From Camellia lanceoleosa (lineage: Eukaryota > Streptophyta > Magnoliopsida > Ericales > Theaceae): a stretch of 64,000 nucleotides of DNA. Position numbers and translations under genes: made by a program. The stretch is from assembly GCA_025200525.1 (NCBI GenBank), contig CM045770.1, positions 117,777,429 to 117,841,428 of the forward strand. Reading direction: 5' to 3'. The notes under the pieces are model-generated. The model made no database searches. It saw nothing but the letters and a program-made list of their open reading frames with translations, and was not told the origin of the DNA. Positions 33,668-43,410 of this stretch are shown here, in pieces (position 1 is the stretch's first letter; each line of letters begins with the position of its first letter).

Positions 33668-35103
33668 ATGGCTACTGAAACTGGTCAAACTAATATTCAA
33701 ACCAGTACTGGTATGGTGATTGCCATCACACCAACCCCTCCTTATGTTGGGACTGTGCTAGTGAATCTTGGTAAAAAACCAGAAAAGTTCTTAGGAACTG
33801 TTTTTAAAAGATGGCAGAAGAAAATGCTATCTAAAGGAGGGAAAACTAAGAAGTACAAGTTTAATGGCATGTGTTACATTTGTAACAAAGAGGGACATCG
33901 GGCAAAAAATTGCCGTTACAAACGTAAAGGCAAAGGAAGATCAAGTAAGAAGGTTGTTAAAGCCAAAATGACCGAAATTGATAAAATTTCCAATTGTGTA
34001 AATGTCATAAATCTTTCTGCAGTTGTTTCCGAGGCAAATCTTGTCGGAAATCCTAAAGAATGGTGGATGGACACTAGTGCTACTCGCCATAACTGTGCCG
34101 AAAAAAAGATGTTCACATCTTATTCTACAGTGGACAACGGTGAACAACTTTTTATGGGCAACTCCTCAACTTCCAAAGTTGATGGACAAGGAAATATTGT
34201 TCTCAAGATGACATCTAGAAATGAACTCACTCTCAACAATGTGCTGCATGTACCGGACATTCGCAAGAATCTTGTTTTCCGGATCTTTGTTGAGTAAGAA
34301 TGGGTTTAGGCTAGTGTTTAAGAGTGATAAATTTGTACTTACTAAGAACGGGATGTATGTAGGGAAAGGTTATATGCCTGATGGCCTTTTCAAGATAAAT
34401 GTAATGACCGTTGTACCCTCAGTTATTAATAAAAATGCATCTTCTTCTTACTTGGCATGGTAGACAAGGATATGTTAATTATGGATCTTTGCGTAGATTA
34501 ATTAATATAGAATATTTACCTAAATTTGACATTGATTCAAATCATAAATGTGAAATTTGCGTTAAGGCAAAATTATCCAAAACTCCTTTTCATTCAATTG
34601 AAAGAAGTACGGAACCACTTGAATAAATTCATAATGACATTTGTGATTTTAAATCAATTCAAACTAGAGGTGGGAAAAAATATTTTATCACTTTTATAGA
34701 TGACTATACTAGATATAGTTATGTTTATTTAATTCGAACCAAGGATGAAGCTTTGGAAACTTTCATTTAATATAAGAATGAAGTTGAAAATCAACTTGGT
34801 AAGAAAATCAAGAAACTTAGAAGTGATAGAGGTGGTGAATTTTGTAAAGAATATGATATAATTCTTCAAACCACTGCTCCTTACTCACCTCAGCAAAATG
34901 GGATTGCTGAAAGGAAAAAAAGGATTTTAAAAGAAATGATGAATGCCATGTTAATCAGTTCTAGATTACCTCAGAACTTGTGGGGGAAAACAATACTTTC
35001 TGCAAACTATATTTTAAATAAAGTACCCCGAAAGAAAGTGAATCAAACACCTTATGAATTGTGGCATGGAAGAGTACCATCCTACAAATACTTAAAAGTG
35101 TAG
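33668..35103 (+). pseudogene. Reduced gag-integrase polyprotein, array copy 1 (broken)
   Basis: Same order as the intact copy at 37383-38858 but degenerate. The opening frame (33668-34297) includes the zinc knuckle [14 protein letters not shown] and the protease segment, where the catalytic motif reads DTSATRHNC instead of DTGATRHNC. A frameshift follows near 34280, then an internal loss near 34460, an in-frame stop after TEPLE (34624), another in the integrase (FI*YKNE), a small deletion after RSDRGGEF, and a stop at KV*W near 35103. It shares with copy 2 the deletion within gag and the replacement of the second zinc-finger histidine of the integrase by tyrosine. Confidence 0.85.
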
Positions 35104-35730
35104 TGGTGTTTGGCTAAAGTGGCTATTCTTAGTCCTAAAAAGACTAAGATAGGTCCTAAGACCATTGATTGCATTTTCATTGGTTATGCCAAGATCTAGG
35201 TTCAAAGAGACAACCGAGTTGTGTATGACTCAGAAGGATTACTGGAGAGTTAAACTCCTATCCATTTCTATGATGAAATAGTGATGACTGCAGAGTTTTA
35301 TGTTAAGTAATACTTTTAATAATTCTTATATCTAGGTATATCTAGTGGAGTATGGCAGGATACTCTTTATAAGAATCACCTATATGAGTGTGAACTAGGC
35401 CGGTTCTATGAGATTTGAGCAGGGCTACAATTCTCTAGAGCACTCATGAAAGACCAGGTTGTTCAGGGCCAAAATGAACACAATAGTGAGAACTAAACTG
35501 TGTCTGAGAATATACTGTGTGAGTTCTATTGTCATGGTTTACACAAACGGCTGAACAGTTCAAGACATCATGTTCACTGGTTAGCTAGTAAATCCGATAG
35601 TGTCTCACAAGAGAAGGTTCAAAGCCAAAAGCTACCTGTCCTCTGCAGAATATTTCCAATTTCTGTACTCTCTGTATTTAGATCATATTGTTGCATTTTC
35701 TCTTCGTCAAATTCCATTCATGTAGGGGAT
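35104..35730 (+). other. Remnant pol tail and 3' untranslated region of array copy 1
   Basis: CLAKVAILSPKKTKIGPKT and CIFIGYAK remain from the region after the integrase. The sequence then jumps past where reverse transcriptase and RNase H should be, into an untranslated stretch ending in a polypurine-type tract TGTAGGGGAT next to LTR 2. Copy 2 shows the same jump, so the deletion is ancestral. Confidence 0.7.
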
Positions 35731-36866
35731 TGTTGGAAAAATGGTGTTTTATAAGGCTTATTTTGGGCCAACTTTGAGCCCAAAATGAAGTGGGCCCCAA
35801 ACATCTTTTGGGGTGGGTCCGAAGAGGTGAAGTATTCCTTGCCGCGTGGCAAGTCACACGGTGAAGACGGTTCGTCAAAACCATTTATGAGTGAATGGGA
35901 ACATGACGTCGTTTTCGGGTTCGTGGAATGGACATTTAAAGTTTTTAACGTTGGTTTCCTTGTGAGGCTTGTCTCACATTGAAACTTTACGAGAGCTTTT
36001 TTGTGTATATAAGCTCTAGACTACAACACATGGGTTGGGCCCCAAGGGGCACCCCAGGTTTGTAGAAGGGAGGAGTTATAGACAAAGTGAACCTTAGCCC
36101 AAACTACCACACGCGAACCATGCCGTGCCATGCGCGGGTGTGGGTTGTGAGTCGGGTCAGTTCTTGTATTAATTTTTTGGACAAAAATTCATTTGAATTT
36201 TTTAAAAAAATATTGTGGGAATTTAATTCAAATTTGAATTCCAATTTTTGTCCAACATTTAAGTCTCCTTCTGTCCGAAATTTCTCTCAAATTCAAACTG
36301 AAAAAACTACCCAGCAGGTTTGATTTTAATCATCCGGCGATTCTGGTCATTACTTCGAAACGATTCAAAACACAGGCAAAAATCTGTTTGAATTCAAAAC
36401 AGCATCTGTTCAAAATCTGTTTCACACTTGTTCACTTCTTTTGCACCTGTTCGGACAGGACCTTTTTTGCCTATAAATACCTACTATTCTAGCAGTCTTT
36501 GGGGATCCTAAAATCAGTCTAAAACTTATATATTTGCTGTCCAATTTTCTCCATTGCATTATTAATTCTTCATTCTAGTTTTAGAGTAAATTTAAAGAGA
36601 GTATAGAACACAAGGTTCTAGTTCGCCGAACAAATTTCTTTGAAGTGCTTCTACAAATTTTTGAAGATCATTGTATCCTGGGAGATAGACGCCACTCAAC
36701 CGTAAGCACCGAAGCGGGGCGAATCTGTCTTAAGGACAGAGTGTCACACACTCGACTTGGTCTTTTATTTTTAATTTGGTTCGATAAATAAATTCGGTAC
36801 GTTATTTATTTATTATGTTTGATTTTGTTTCAATTTATTTTATTTACATAGAAGATTGTTCCAACA
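35731..36866 (+). repeat. LTR 2 of copia element 2
   Basis: 1136 bp with perfect TGTTGG...CCAACA ends, closely similar to LTR 1. TATA box at 36472-36479. It is shared by the two internal regions, being the 3' LTR of copy 1 and the 5' LTR of copy 2. Confidence 0.9.
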
Positions 36867-37382
36867 ATCTTAAGACAGATTCGAATTATATGTTTACAGA
36901 ATTTTTCGTTTGTTCCCTTTTTCTTTCTTCTTTTACAAAAAATTATTTTCTGTGGATTTACAAAATAATATTCTGGCTGGAAAAACAAATAGTGATTATA
37001 TGTTATTTGACAAATAGTAGTAATATACTGCCTATTTTCTTTGACAACTAGTAGTAATATACTGGTATCATTAACAATTCAGAATATATTTTTGTGAAAT
37101 TTTGTCAAAAAATTAATTTTGGTTTTTAGAAATTATTTTTTGAGTGTTCATTAATTAAAATTTTCTTTCAGTATTTTAATTATTGGAGTGTTATAGAAAT
37201 TTAATTTTCTGTGTGGAATTAATTTGGTTTAATAAAATTTTATTTTATTTCCAGCTTAATTGGAAAAGTAAAAGTTACATTCTTGTTTCTTTTATTTTTA
37301 CAGAATTTAGTTCAATAAATTTGGTTTAATTTTTTGTGTAGTGTAAGTTCTAATTATAATTTTGTTTTATAATTTAGAATTT
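36867..37382 (+). other. Leader of array copy 2
   Basis: T-rich leader between LTR 2 and the coding frame, matching 33151-33667 almost base for base. It starts with the self-complementary segment (36869-36883) and contains several TTTACAG motifs. No gene. Confidence 0.6.
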
Positions 37383-38858
37383 ATGGCTACTGAAACTGGT
37401 CAAACTAATATTCAAACTGGTACTGGTATGGTGATTGCCATCACACCAACCCCTCCTTATGTTGGGACTGTACCAGTGAATCATGGTAAAAAACCAGAAA
37501 AATTCTTAGGAACTGTTTTTAAAATATGGCAGAAGAAAATGCTATCTAAAGGAGGGAAAACTAAGAAGTACAAGTTTAATGGCATGTGTTACATTTGTAA
37601 CAAAGAGGGACATCGGGCCAAAGATTGCCGTTACAAACGTAAAGGCAAAAGAAGATCAAGTAAGAAGGTTGCTAAAGCCAAAATGACCGGAATGGATAAA
37701 ATTTCCAATGGTGTAGATGTCATAAATCTTTCTGCAGTTGTTTCCGAGGCAAATCTTGTCAGAAATCCTAAAGAATGGTGGATGGACACTGGTGCTACTC
37801 GCCATAACTGTGCCGACAAAAAGATGTTCACATCTTATTCTACAGTGGACAACGGTGAACAACTTTTTATGGGCAACTCCTCAACTTCCAAAGTTGATGG
37901 ACAGGGGAAGATTGTTCTCAAGATGACATCTGGAAAGGAACTCACTCTCAACAATGTGCTGCATGTACCGAACATTCGCAAGAATCTTGTTTCCAAATCT
38001 TTGTTGAGTAAGAATGGGTTTAGGCTAGTGTTTGAGAGTGATAAATTTGTACTTACTAAGAATGGGATGTATGTAGGGAAAGGTTACATACCTGATGGCC
38101 TTTTCAAGATAAATGTAATGACCGTTGTACCCTCAGTTATTAATAAAAATACATCTTCTTCTTACTTGCTTGAGTCTTCAAATTTATGGCATGGTAAACC
38201 ATATGTTAATTATGGATCTTTGCGTAGATTAATTAATATGGAATGTTTACCTAAATTTGACATTGATTCAAATCATAAATGTAAAATTTGCGTTAAGGCA
38301 AAATTATCCAAAACTCCTTTTCATTCAATTGAAAGAAGTACGGAACCACTTGAATTAATTCATAGTGACATTTGTGATTTTAAATCAATTCAAACTAGAG
38401 GTGGGAAAAAATATTTTATCACTTTTATAGATGACTATACTAGATATAGTTATGTTTATTTAATTCTAACCAAGGATGAAGCTTTAGAAACTTTCATTCA
38501 ATATAAGAATGAAGTTGAAAATCAACTTGGTAAGAAAATCAAGAAATTTAGAAGTGATAGAGGTGGTGAATATAAATCACCTTTTGGTGAATTTTGTAAG
38601 GAACATGGTATAATTTTTCAAACCACCGCTCCTTACTCACCTCAGCAAAATGGGATTGCTGAAAGGAAAAATAGGACTTTAAAAGAAATGATGAATGCCA
38701 TGTTAATCAGTTCTAGATTACCTCAGAACTTGTGGGGGAAAGCAATACTTTCTGCAAACTATATTTTAAATAAAGTACCCCGAAAGAAAGTGAATCAAAC
38801 ACCTTATGAATTGTGGCATGGAAGAGTACCATCCTACAAATACTTAAAAGTGTGGTAG
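37383..38858 (+). CDS. Reduced copia polyprotein: short gag, protease, integrase (no RT)
   Basis: Intact frame of 491 codons from the ATG that begins MATETGQTN (seven codons more if the in-frame ATG at 37362 is used). Domains: short gag N-terminus ([17 protein letters not shown]) joined directly to a basic stretch; the central gag domain is missing. A CCHC zinc knuckle [14 protein letters not shown] follows (about residues 69-82), then the aspartic protease motif WWMDTGATRHNC (about 132-143). The integrase zinc-binding region has its second histidine lost (LWHGKPYVNYGSL); the integrase core has acidic residues in LIHSDICDF, FRSDRGGEY and QNGIAERKN. It stops at YLKVW, one codon beyond the copy-1 stop. 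Reverse transcriptase and RNase H are absent, so it could move only with helper proteins. The unusually well-preserved frame suggests recent activity or chance. Confidence 0.9.
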   Translation: MATETGQTNIQTGTGMVIAITPTPPYVGTVPVNHGKKPEKFLGTVFKIWQKKMLSKGGKTKKYKFNGMCYICNKEGHRAKDCRYKRKGKRRSSKKVAKAKMTGMDKISNGVDVINLSAVVSEANLVRNPKEWWMDTGATRHNCADKKMFTSYSTVDNGEQLFMGNSSTSKVDGQGKIVLKMTSGKELTLNNVLHVPNIRKNLVSKSLLSKNGFRLVFESDKFVLTKNGMYVGKGYIPDGLFKINVMTVVPSVINKNTSSSYLLESSNLWHGKPYVNYGSLRRLINMECLPKFDIDSNHKCKICVKAKLSKTPFHSIERSTEPLELIHSDICDFKSIQTRGGKKYFITFIDDYTRYSYVYLILTKDEALETFIQYKNEVENQLGKKIKKFRSDRGGEYKSPFGEFCKEHGIIFQTTAPYSPQQNGIAERKNRTLKEMMNAMLISSRLPQNLWGKAILSANYILNKVPRKKVNQTPYELWHGRVPSYKYLKVW

Positions 38859-39338
38859 TGTTTGGCTAAAGTGGCTATTCCTAGTCCTAAAAAGACTAAG
38901 ATATGTCCTAAGACCATTGATTGCATTTTCATTGGTTATGCCAAGATCTAGGTTCAAAGAGACAACCGAGTTGTGTATGACTCAGAAGGATTACTGGGGA
39001 GTTAAACTCCTACCCATTTCTATGATGAAATAGTGATGACTGTAGAGTTTTAGGTTAAGTAATACTTTTAATAATTCTTATATCTAGGTATACCTAGTGG
39101 AGTATGGCAGGATACTCTTCATAAGAATCACCTATATGAGTGTGAACTAGGCCAGTTCTATGAGGTTTGTGAAGGGCTACAATTCTCTAGAGCACTCATG
39201 AAAGACCAGGTTGTTCAGGGCCAAAATGAAGACAATAGTGAGAACTAAACTGTGTCTGGGAATATACTGTGTGAGTTCTATTGTCTTGGTTTACACAAAC
39301 GGCTGAACAGTTCAAGACATCATGTTCACTGGCTAGCT
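38859..39338 (+). other. Remnant pol tail and 3' region of array copy 2
   Basis: Same content as 35104-35600. The last part, including the polypurine tract and the first roughly 100 bp of the next LTR, is deleted; the joint GGCTAGCTAG/GTGAAG is at about 39338. Confidence 0.7.
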
Positions 39339-40347
39339 AGGTGAAGTGTTCCTTGCCGCATGGGTGGGTCACACGGTGAAGACGGTTCGTCAAAACCATT
39401 TATGAGTGAATGGGAACATGACATCGTTTTCGGGTTCGTGGAATGGACATTTAAAGTTTTTAATATGGGTTTCTTTGCGAGGCTTGTCTAACATTGAAAC
39501 TGTAAGAGAGCTTTTTTGTGTATATAAACTCTAGACTACAACACATGGGTTAGGCCCCAAGGGGCACCCCAAGTTTGTAGAAGGGAGGAGTTATGGATAA
39601 AGTGAACGTTAGCCCGAACCACCACACACGCGCCGCTGCCGCCGTCCGTCAGGCTTAGCGAGCGTGCCGTGCCGTGCCATGCGCGAGTGTAGGTTGTGGA
39701 TCGGGTCAGTTCGGTTCGGTTCTTGTATTAATTTTTTGGACAAAAATTCATTTGAATTTTTTTTAAAAAATTTGCGGGAATTTAATTCAAATTTGAATTC
39801 CAATTTTTGTCCAACGTTTAAGTCTCTTTCTATCCGAAATTTCTCTCAAATTCAAACTGAAAAAATTGCCCAAATAGGTTTTCGGTTTAATCGATTCTGA
39901 ATCTAGATTATATTCAATGTATTCAAAACACAGCGCAAGAATCTGTTTGAATTCAAAATAGCATCTGTTCAAAATCTGTTTCACACCTGTTCACTTCTTT
40001 TGCACCTGTTTGGACAGGACTTTTTTTTTCTATAAATACCTACTGTTCCATCAGTCTTTGGGGATCTTAAAATCAATCTGAAACTTATATATTTGCTGTC
40101 CAATTTTCTCTATTGCATTATTAATTCTTCATTCTAGTTTTAGAGTAAATTTAAAGAGAGTATAGAACACAAGGTTTTAGTTCGCCGAACAAATTTGTTT
40201 GAAGTGCTTCTACAAATTTGTGAAGATCATTGTATCTTGGGAGATAGACGCCACTCAACCGTAAGCACCGAAGCGGGGCGAATCTGTCTTAAGGACAAAG
40301 TGTCACATACTCGACTTGGTCTTTTATTTTTAATTAGGTTCGATAAA
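39339..40347 (+). repeat. LTR 3 of copia element 2, truncated at both ends
   Basis: Begins about 100 bp inside the LTR (GTGAAGTGTTCCTTGCCGC) and stops in GGTTCGATAAA, about 100 bp before the expected CCAACA. It keeps the TATA box (40031-40038) and GCGAATCTGTCTTAAGGACA. It is more diverged from LTR 1 and LTR 2 than they are from each other. Confidence 0.85.
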
Positions 40348-40349
40348 CA

Positions 40350-40613
40350 CAATTCACAAATCCTCAATATTACAGCAGTCGTGGTCAATCTCGTGGTTAT
40401 AGAGGAGGTCGAAACAGAGGTGGAAGGTTTAATAATATGCCTAACAGAGGTAGATATGGAAGAAATAACTATAATTGAAATAGTAATGGTTGTTAGATCT
40501 GTGAAGGTTATAATCATAGTGCTTTTGATTGCTGGTGGAGAATGGATCCTAATTTTCAACCTCTATATTCAAATTCTTCCTCACAATCCTCTCATAATGT
40601 TGTGTCTCAAGAG
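40350..40613 (+). pseudogene. gag of copia element 1, C-terminal zinc-knuckle part
   Basis: Continuation of the gag split at 32011. The frame reads SSRGQSRGYRGGRNRGGRF, an RG-rich stretch, and then a zinc knuckle of the copia gag type (C-ICEGYNHSAFDCWWRMDPNF; the first Cys codon is followed by a stop). The frame has at least two stops. It runs directly into the right LTR without pol. Confidence 0.75.
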
Positions 40614-40899
40614 TATAAGTTCAAGTGACAACTTGAAGTCTCAAGAAGAAGAACTATAGCCAAGGCCACAGCTGCAGCAACAGATGCAGCTCCCTCAACA
40701 CAGGTGTATACCAGTGTATGGCATAAGAAATGAGTTAGAGAGAAGTGGTTTATGTAGTGAGAGAAATATAGGAGTTTGTTAGATACAATTAGATATAATT
40801 AGTTAAGAGTTTGTTATAACAAACTCTTACCCACTTGTATAGATACTTGTAATTGAGATATTATTGAATAAGAAAGAAGATCAAATCAGTTTTTTTTTC
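40609..40899 (+). repeat. 3' LTR of copia element 1
   Basis: Counterpart of 30944-31233, including GAGTTTGTTATAACAAACTC and the final T8 run. It differs by scattered substitutions and an extra TTGAAG, so the insertion is not recent. Confidence 0.75.
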
Positions 40900-41763
40900 T
40901 TTGGGACATAGCTCCTCTAATAGAGTCATGGGAAAACATACACACACACACAAAATAATAATGATGATGACACATAATATTTGCCAAGTGGAGCCAATTG
41001 TAGCAAAGGATGACGCTAAAATGATTTTTTTTTTTTTTGATAGGTAAAAAAATAATTTTAAAGAAATAAAATAAATCATTGAAAACAAGAGTATTAGTTA
41101 GGGAATTTCATCATCACTTTAGACAAATATTATTAGAATGATCACAATTTTATATTATATTTAAGGAAAAGACCCTAATCAGACTAGAGTGTGTTGTTGT
41201 TCTATGTTAGATCTTATTTCAAATCCATCTCAATGATCCAAACCGTTCAATGTATAAGGACCATCGAATACATCATATCTGTAAAAAATCACATTGATCA
41301 GATATTGATGGCCACTTAAACATGAGATTTGTATCTATAGTTTTAAAAATAAATTGTTGACACAAATATATAATCTAATTAAGTGGATATTCATATCAAA
41401 TCCATGCGATTTTCTACAGGTATAACATACTTGATGGTCCTTGCACATTAAACTATTTGCATTATCGAGATGTGTTAAATATATTATAAAAATGTGATGT
41501 CACCAGAAGTAAACACTCTCAAAAAATCATTGTGACTGCATCTATAGATTTTTGTTATATTTTTTTTTTCCTTAAAATAAATATATTTAAAAAGTTAACA
41601 TCTTTGACAAATAATACTTTTTTCTTTTTCTTTTTTTCGCATCATGTTGTTGTTAATAATAATCTATGAACAAGTCAATTTAGTATGAACACCAAATTGA
41701 AAATGTGTATAGTTCTTCACCCAAAAAAAAAGAAAATGTCTAAAGCTAATGATTTTTAGAAGT

Positions 41764-41796
<33 letters not shown>

Positions 41797-42220
41797 GTAA
41801 TAGTAAGATCGTAACTATCAACCATTCGAAATTAACAATTTATATCACTACGCAATTACATTTCGGACACATAATGCATAGAATGCATATCATCTATCCT
41901 ATTTTCTGACTCAAATTCATCATAGATTGCCATATCAAAATCAATGAGCAGAAGAATTAGTACAAGGAATTATCATAGATTGCCATATCAAGATCAATAA
42001 GTAGAAGAATTGGAATGAAACAGATGATTTCACATCCAATGTGTCTGGCACCACTTCTAGTGTTGAATAATATCAAGTGCTAGATTGTTCAAATCCAACA
42101 TAGATATGTTACTAAAACTTCCATTTAACATTAAAAAGAAGGATCATATTGCACAAATTATAAACTTCATGTGCAATGATCAGATGGAAGTTCAAGAACC
42201 AAAATATCAAGGCTCAAGAA
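40900..42220. other. Intergenic DNA, no intact gene
   Basis: AT-rich with a (CA)n stretch near 40940 and a 29-T run at 41768-41796. The stretch 41480-41670 ('aacactctcaaaaaatcatt', 'tcgcatcatgttgttgttaa') is homologous to DNA flanking the large CACTA element (45490-45750 and 56530-56580), part of an older duplication. Confidence 0.45.
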
Positions 42221-42572
42221 CATGGTTCTAAATCGCGGTATCGGGTAATGTAACAATATCGATCGCGGAGTATCGGTATCGGTAGTATCGATCGTACGTA
42301 TCCGGAATCGGGTGTCACGGCGGTGAAATTTTAAAAATCATTTTAGGTTTTTTAGCTTTTTCTTTCTCGTACCAGTTCGAACCGGTGAGTATCGACTCGT
42401 CGTGGCTTGTGTAACGGTTACAGACCAATACGTATCGGGACTCAGCCGATTTTCCTGCGATTTTCAATCTCAACGGTATACCGGCCTGTATCCGTCGCGG
42501 TGCCCTATTTTTTCGATACATATCGGACAATATGTAACGTATCGTAGCGTATCGGCCGATCTTTAGAACTAT
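42221..42572. mobile_element. Mutator-like MITE
   Basis: GC-richer insert with a perfect 9-bp direct repeat GCTCAAGAA outside (42212-42220, 42573-42581), the duplication size of Mutator-like elements. Ends GGTTCTAAATCGCGG / AGTTCTAAAGATCGG (complement) are inverted. The interior is full of TATCGG/CCGATA words. No transposase. A minus-strand open frame here is not a gene. Confidence 0.7.
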
Positions 42573-42689
42573 GCTCAAGAAGCAGCACACAAAAAAAAAA
42601 AAAAAAAAACAGTCCATGTTACTGCATTTTCAAAAAAAAAAAAAAAAACAAAACATATCCTATATTCTCACACTTCATTCTTATCTCTC

Positions 42690-43274
42690 ATCAATGATTT
42701 GAACTCAAAGACAGCCTGAAGGATACCCCAGCATAAAGCATCTCGTAAACCGGCTTGATTTGCTTTGTTAGAACTACGCTCAGGACAGTGCCCATGGCAC
42801 ACACACCGGCGAAAACAATAAAGGTAAGCCTAAAGCAATTTGGACCCAAGCAAGAAGTACTGTGCTGCTTCGCTATCATATACAAACCCTGCAAGGACAC
42901 CAGAGAAGAGAAGAGCACCGAGAGGATTCCCGAGCCACATGAAATTGAAGATTATCCCACAAAAGAAAAATGCTTGAGACCCCTATTTTGAAGGATCCCA
43001 TGACCCCTACAATGACGTGGACCAATCATTTTTTTGGTTTTTTTTTGTTCTTCTTTCCTTCTGGACCAATAAGGGGTCTCTAGCATGGTTGATCCCAAAA
43101 TGCTTTAATCCGAAAAGCTCGGAGGCGGTTGGGACCATTATGGAAAACTGAAAGCCGTAGCAGATTCCAAGTACTGCTGTTGCGATGTAGAGTGTATCAA
43201 GAGCAGAAGCAAAGAGAAGGCATGTAATGGTCATTATGATTTGTGTGAATGTCATCCAAATTGTCCTAGGAATT
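42690..43274 (-). pseudogene. Nodulin-like/NFD4-type MFS transporter, last exon, disrupted
   Basis: Reads TIWMTFTQIIMTITCLLFAS and ALGICYGFQFSIMVPTASEL-like sequence (ATAVLGICYGFQFSIM, VPTASELFGLKHFG), then after an insert GIIFNFMWLGNPLGALLFSG and SEAAQ, then CLGPNCFRLTFIVFAGVCAM to AGVSFRLSLSSNH and a stop. This is the C-terminal membrane half typical of plant nodulin-like/NFD4 major-facilitator proteins. An AG acceptor precedes the exon at 43274. Breaks: a 117-bp insert (42970-43086) after LKHFGI, and a frameshift after SEAAQ. Exons upstream are not visible before the hAT element at 43411. Confidence 0.85.
42970..43086. mobile_element. Short MITE-like insert in the transporter exon
   Basis: Inverted ends ATGCTTGAGACCCCTATT / ATGCTAGAGACCCCTTATT (complement of the right end) enclose a T-rich centre with GGACCAATCA and GGACCAATAA. 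It splits the transporter exon between LKHFGI and GIIFNFM. No clear target duplication; a small tail TTTTCTTTTG on one side is unexplained. Confidence 0.6.
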
Positions 43275-43410
43275 ATTTTTGACCTGTAAAATAGGAAAAA
43301 CCAACAAGGAATAAATAGGAATTACCTAGAGATTGTATTAAATAGGAATTAATCAACAAGTAATAATGGGTATGTCACCTAACAAAATGTTCAGAAACAA
43401 TGCCGCCACC

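Larger units (their letters stand above)
32012..40347 (+). mobile_element. Tandem copia array (element 2): LTR-internal-LTR-internal-LTR
   Basis: Three LTRs (32012-33150, 35731-36866, 39339-40347 truncated) alternate with two internal regions of the same family. All are in plus orientation and inserted into gag of copia element 1. Such arrays arise by unequal recombination between LTRs of neighbouring copies. Both internal regions share the same reduced coding content (short gag, protease, integrase; no reverse transcriptase or RNase H), so the family was already non-autonomous before the array formed. No target duplication can be read because the right end is truncated and the left LTR starts CGTTGG instead of TGTTGG. 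Confidence 0.85.
30944..40899 (+). mobile_element. Ty1/copia element 1 (Ale/Retrofit-like), gag only, split by nested array
   Basis: Bounded by two related LTRs (30944-31233, 40609-40899). After the left LTR comes AGGTATCAGAGCTCTGAGC, close to the initiator-tRNA-Met primer site usual in copia elements. A gag gene follows in two pieces, 31270-32011 and 40350-40613, separated by a second copia family (32012-40347). No protease, integrase or reverse transcriptase of this element remains: the gag zinc-knuckle region runs straight into the right LTR. It therefore had a large deletion as well as the insertion. Confidence 0.8.

Noticed and set aside
40195..40659. 154-codon plus-strand frame with a long hydrophobic stretch
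   Set aside because: It crosses the end of LTR 3 into gag of copia element 1; the neighbouring frame gives the RG-rich region and zinc knuckle expected of gag, so this frame is a shadow.
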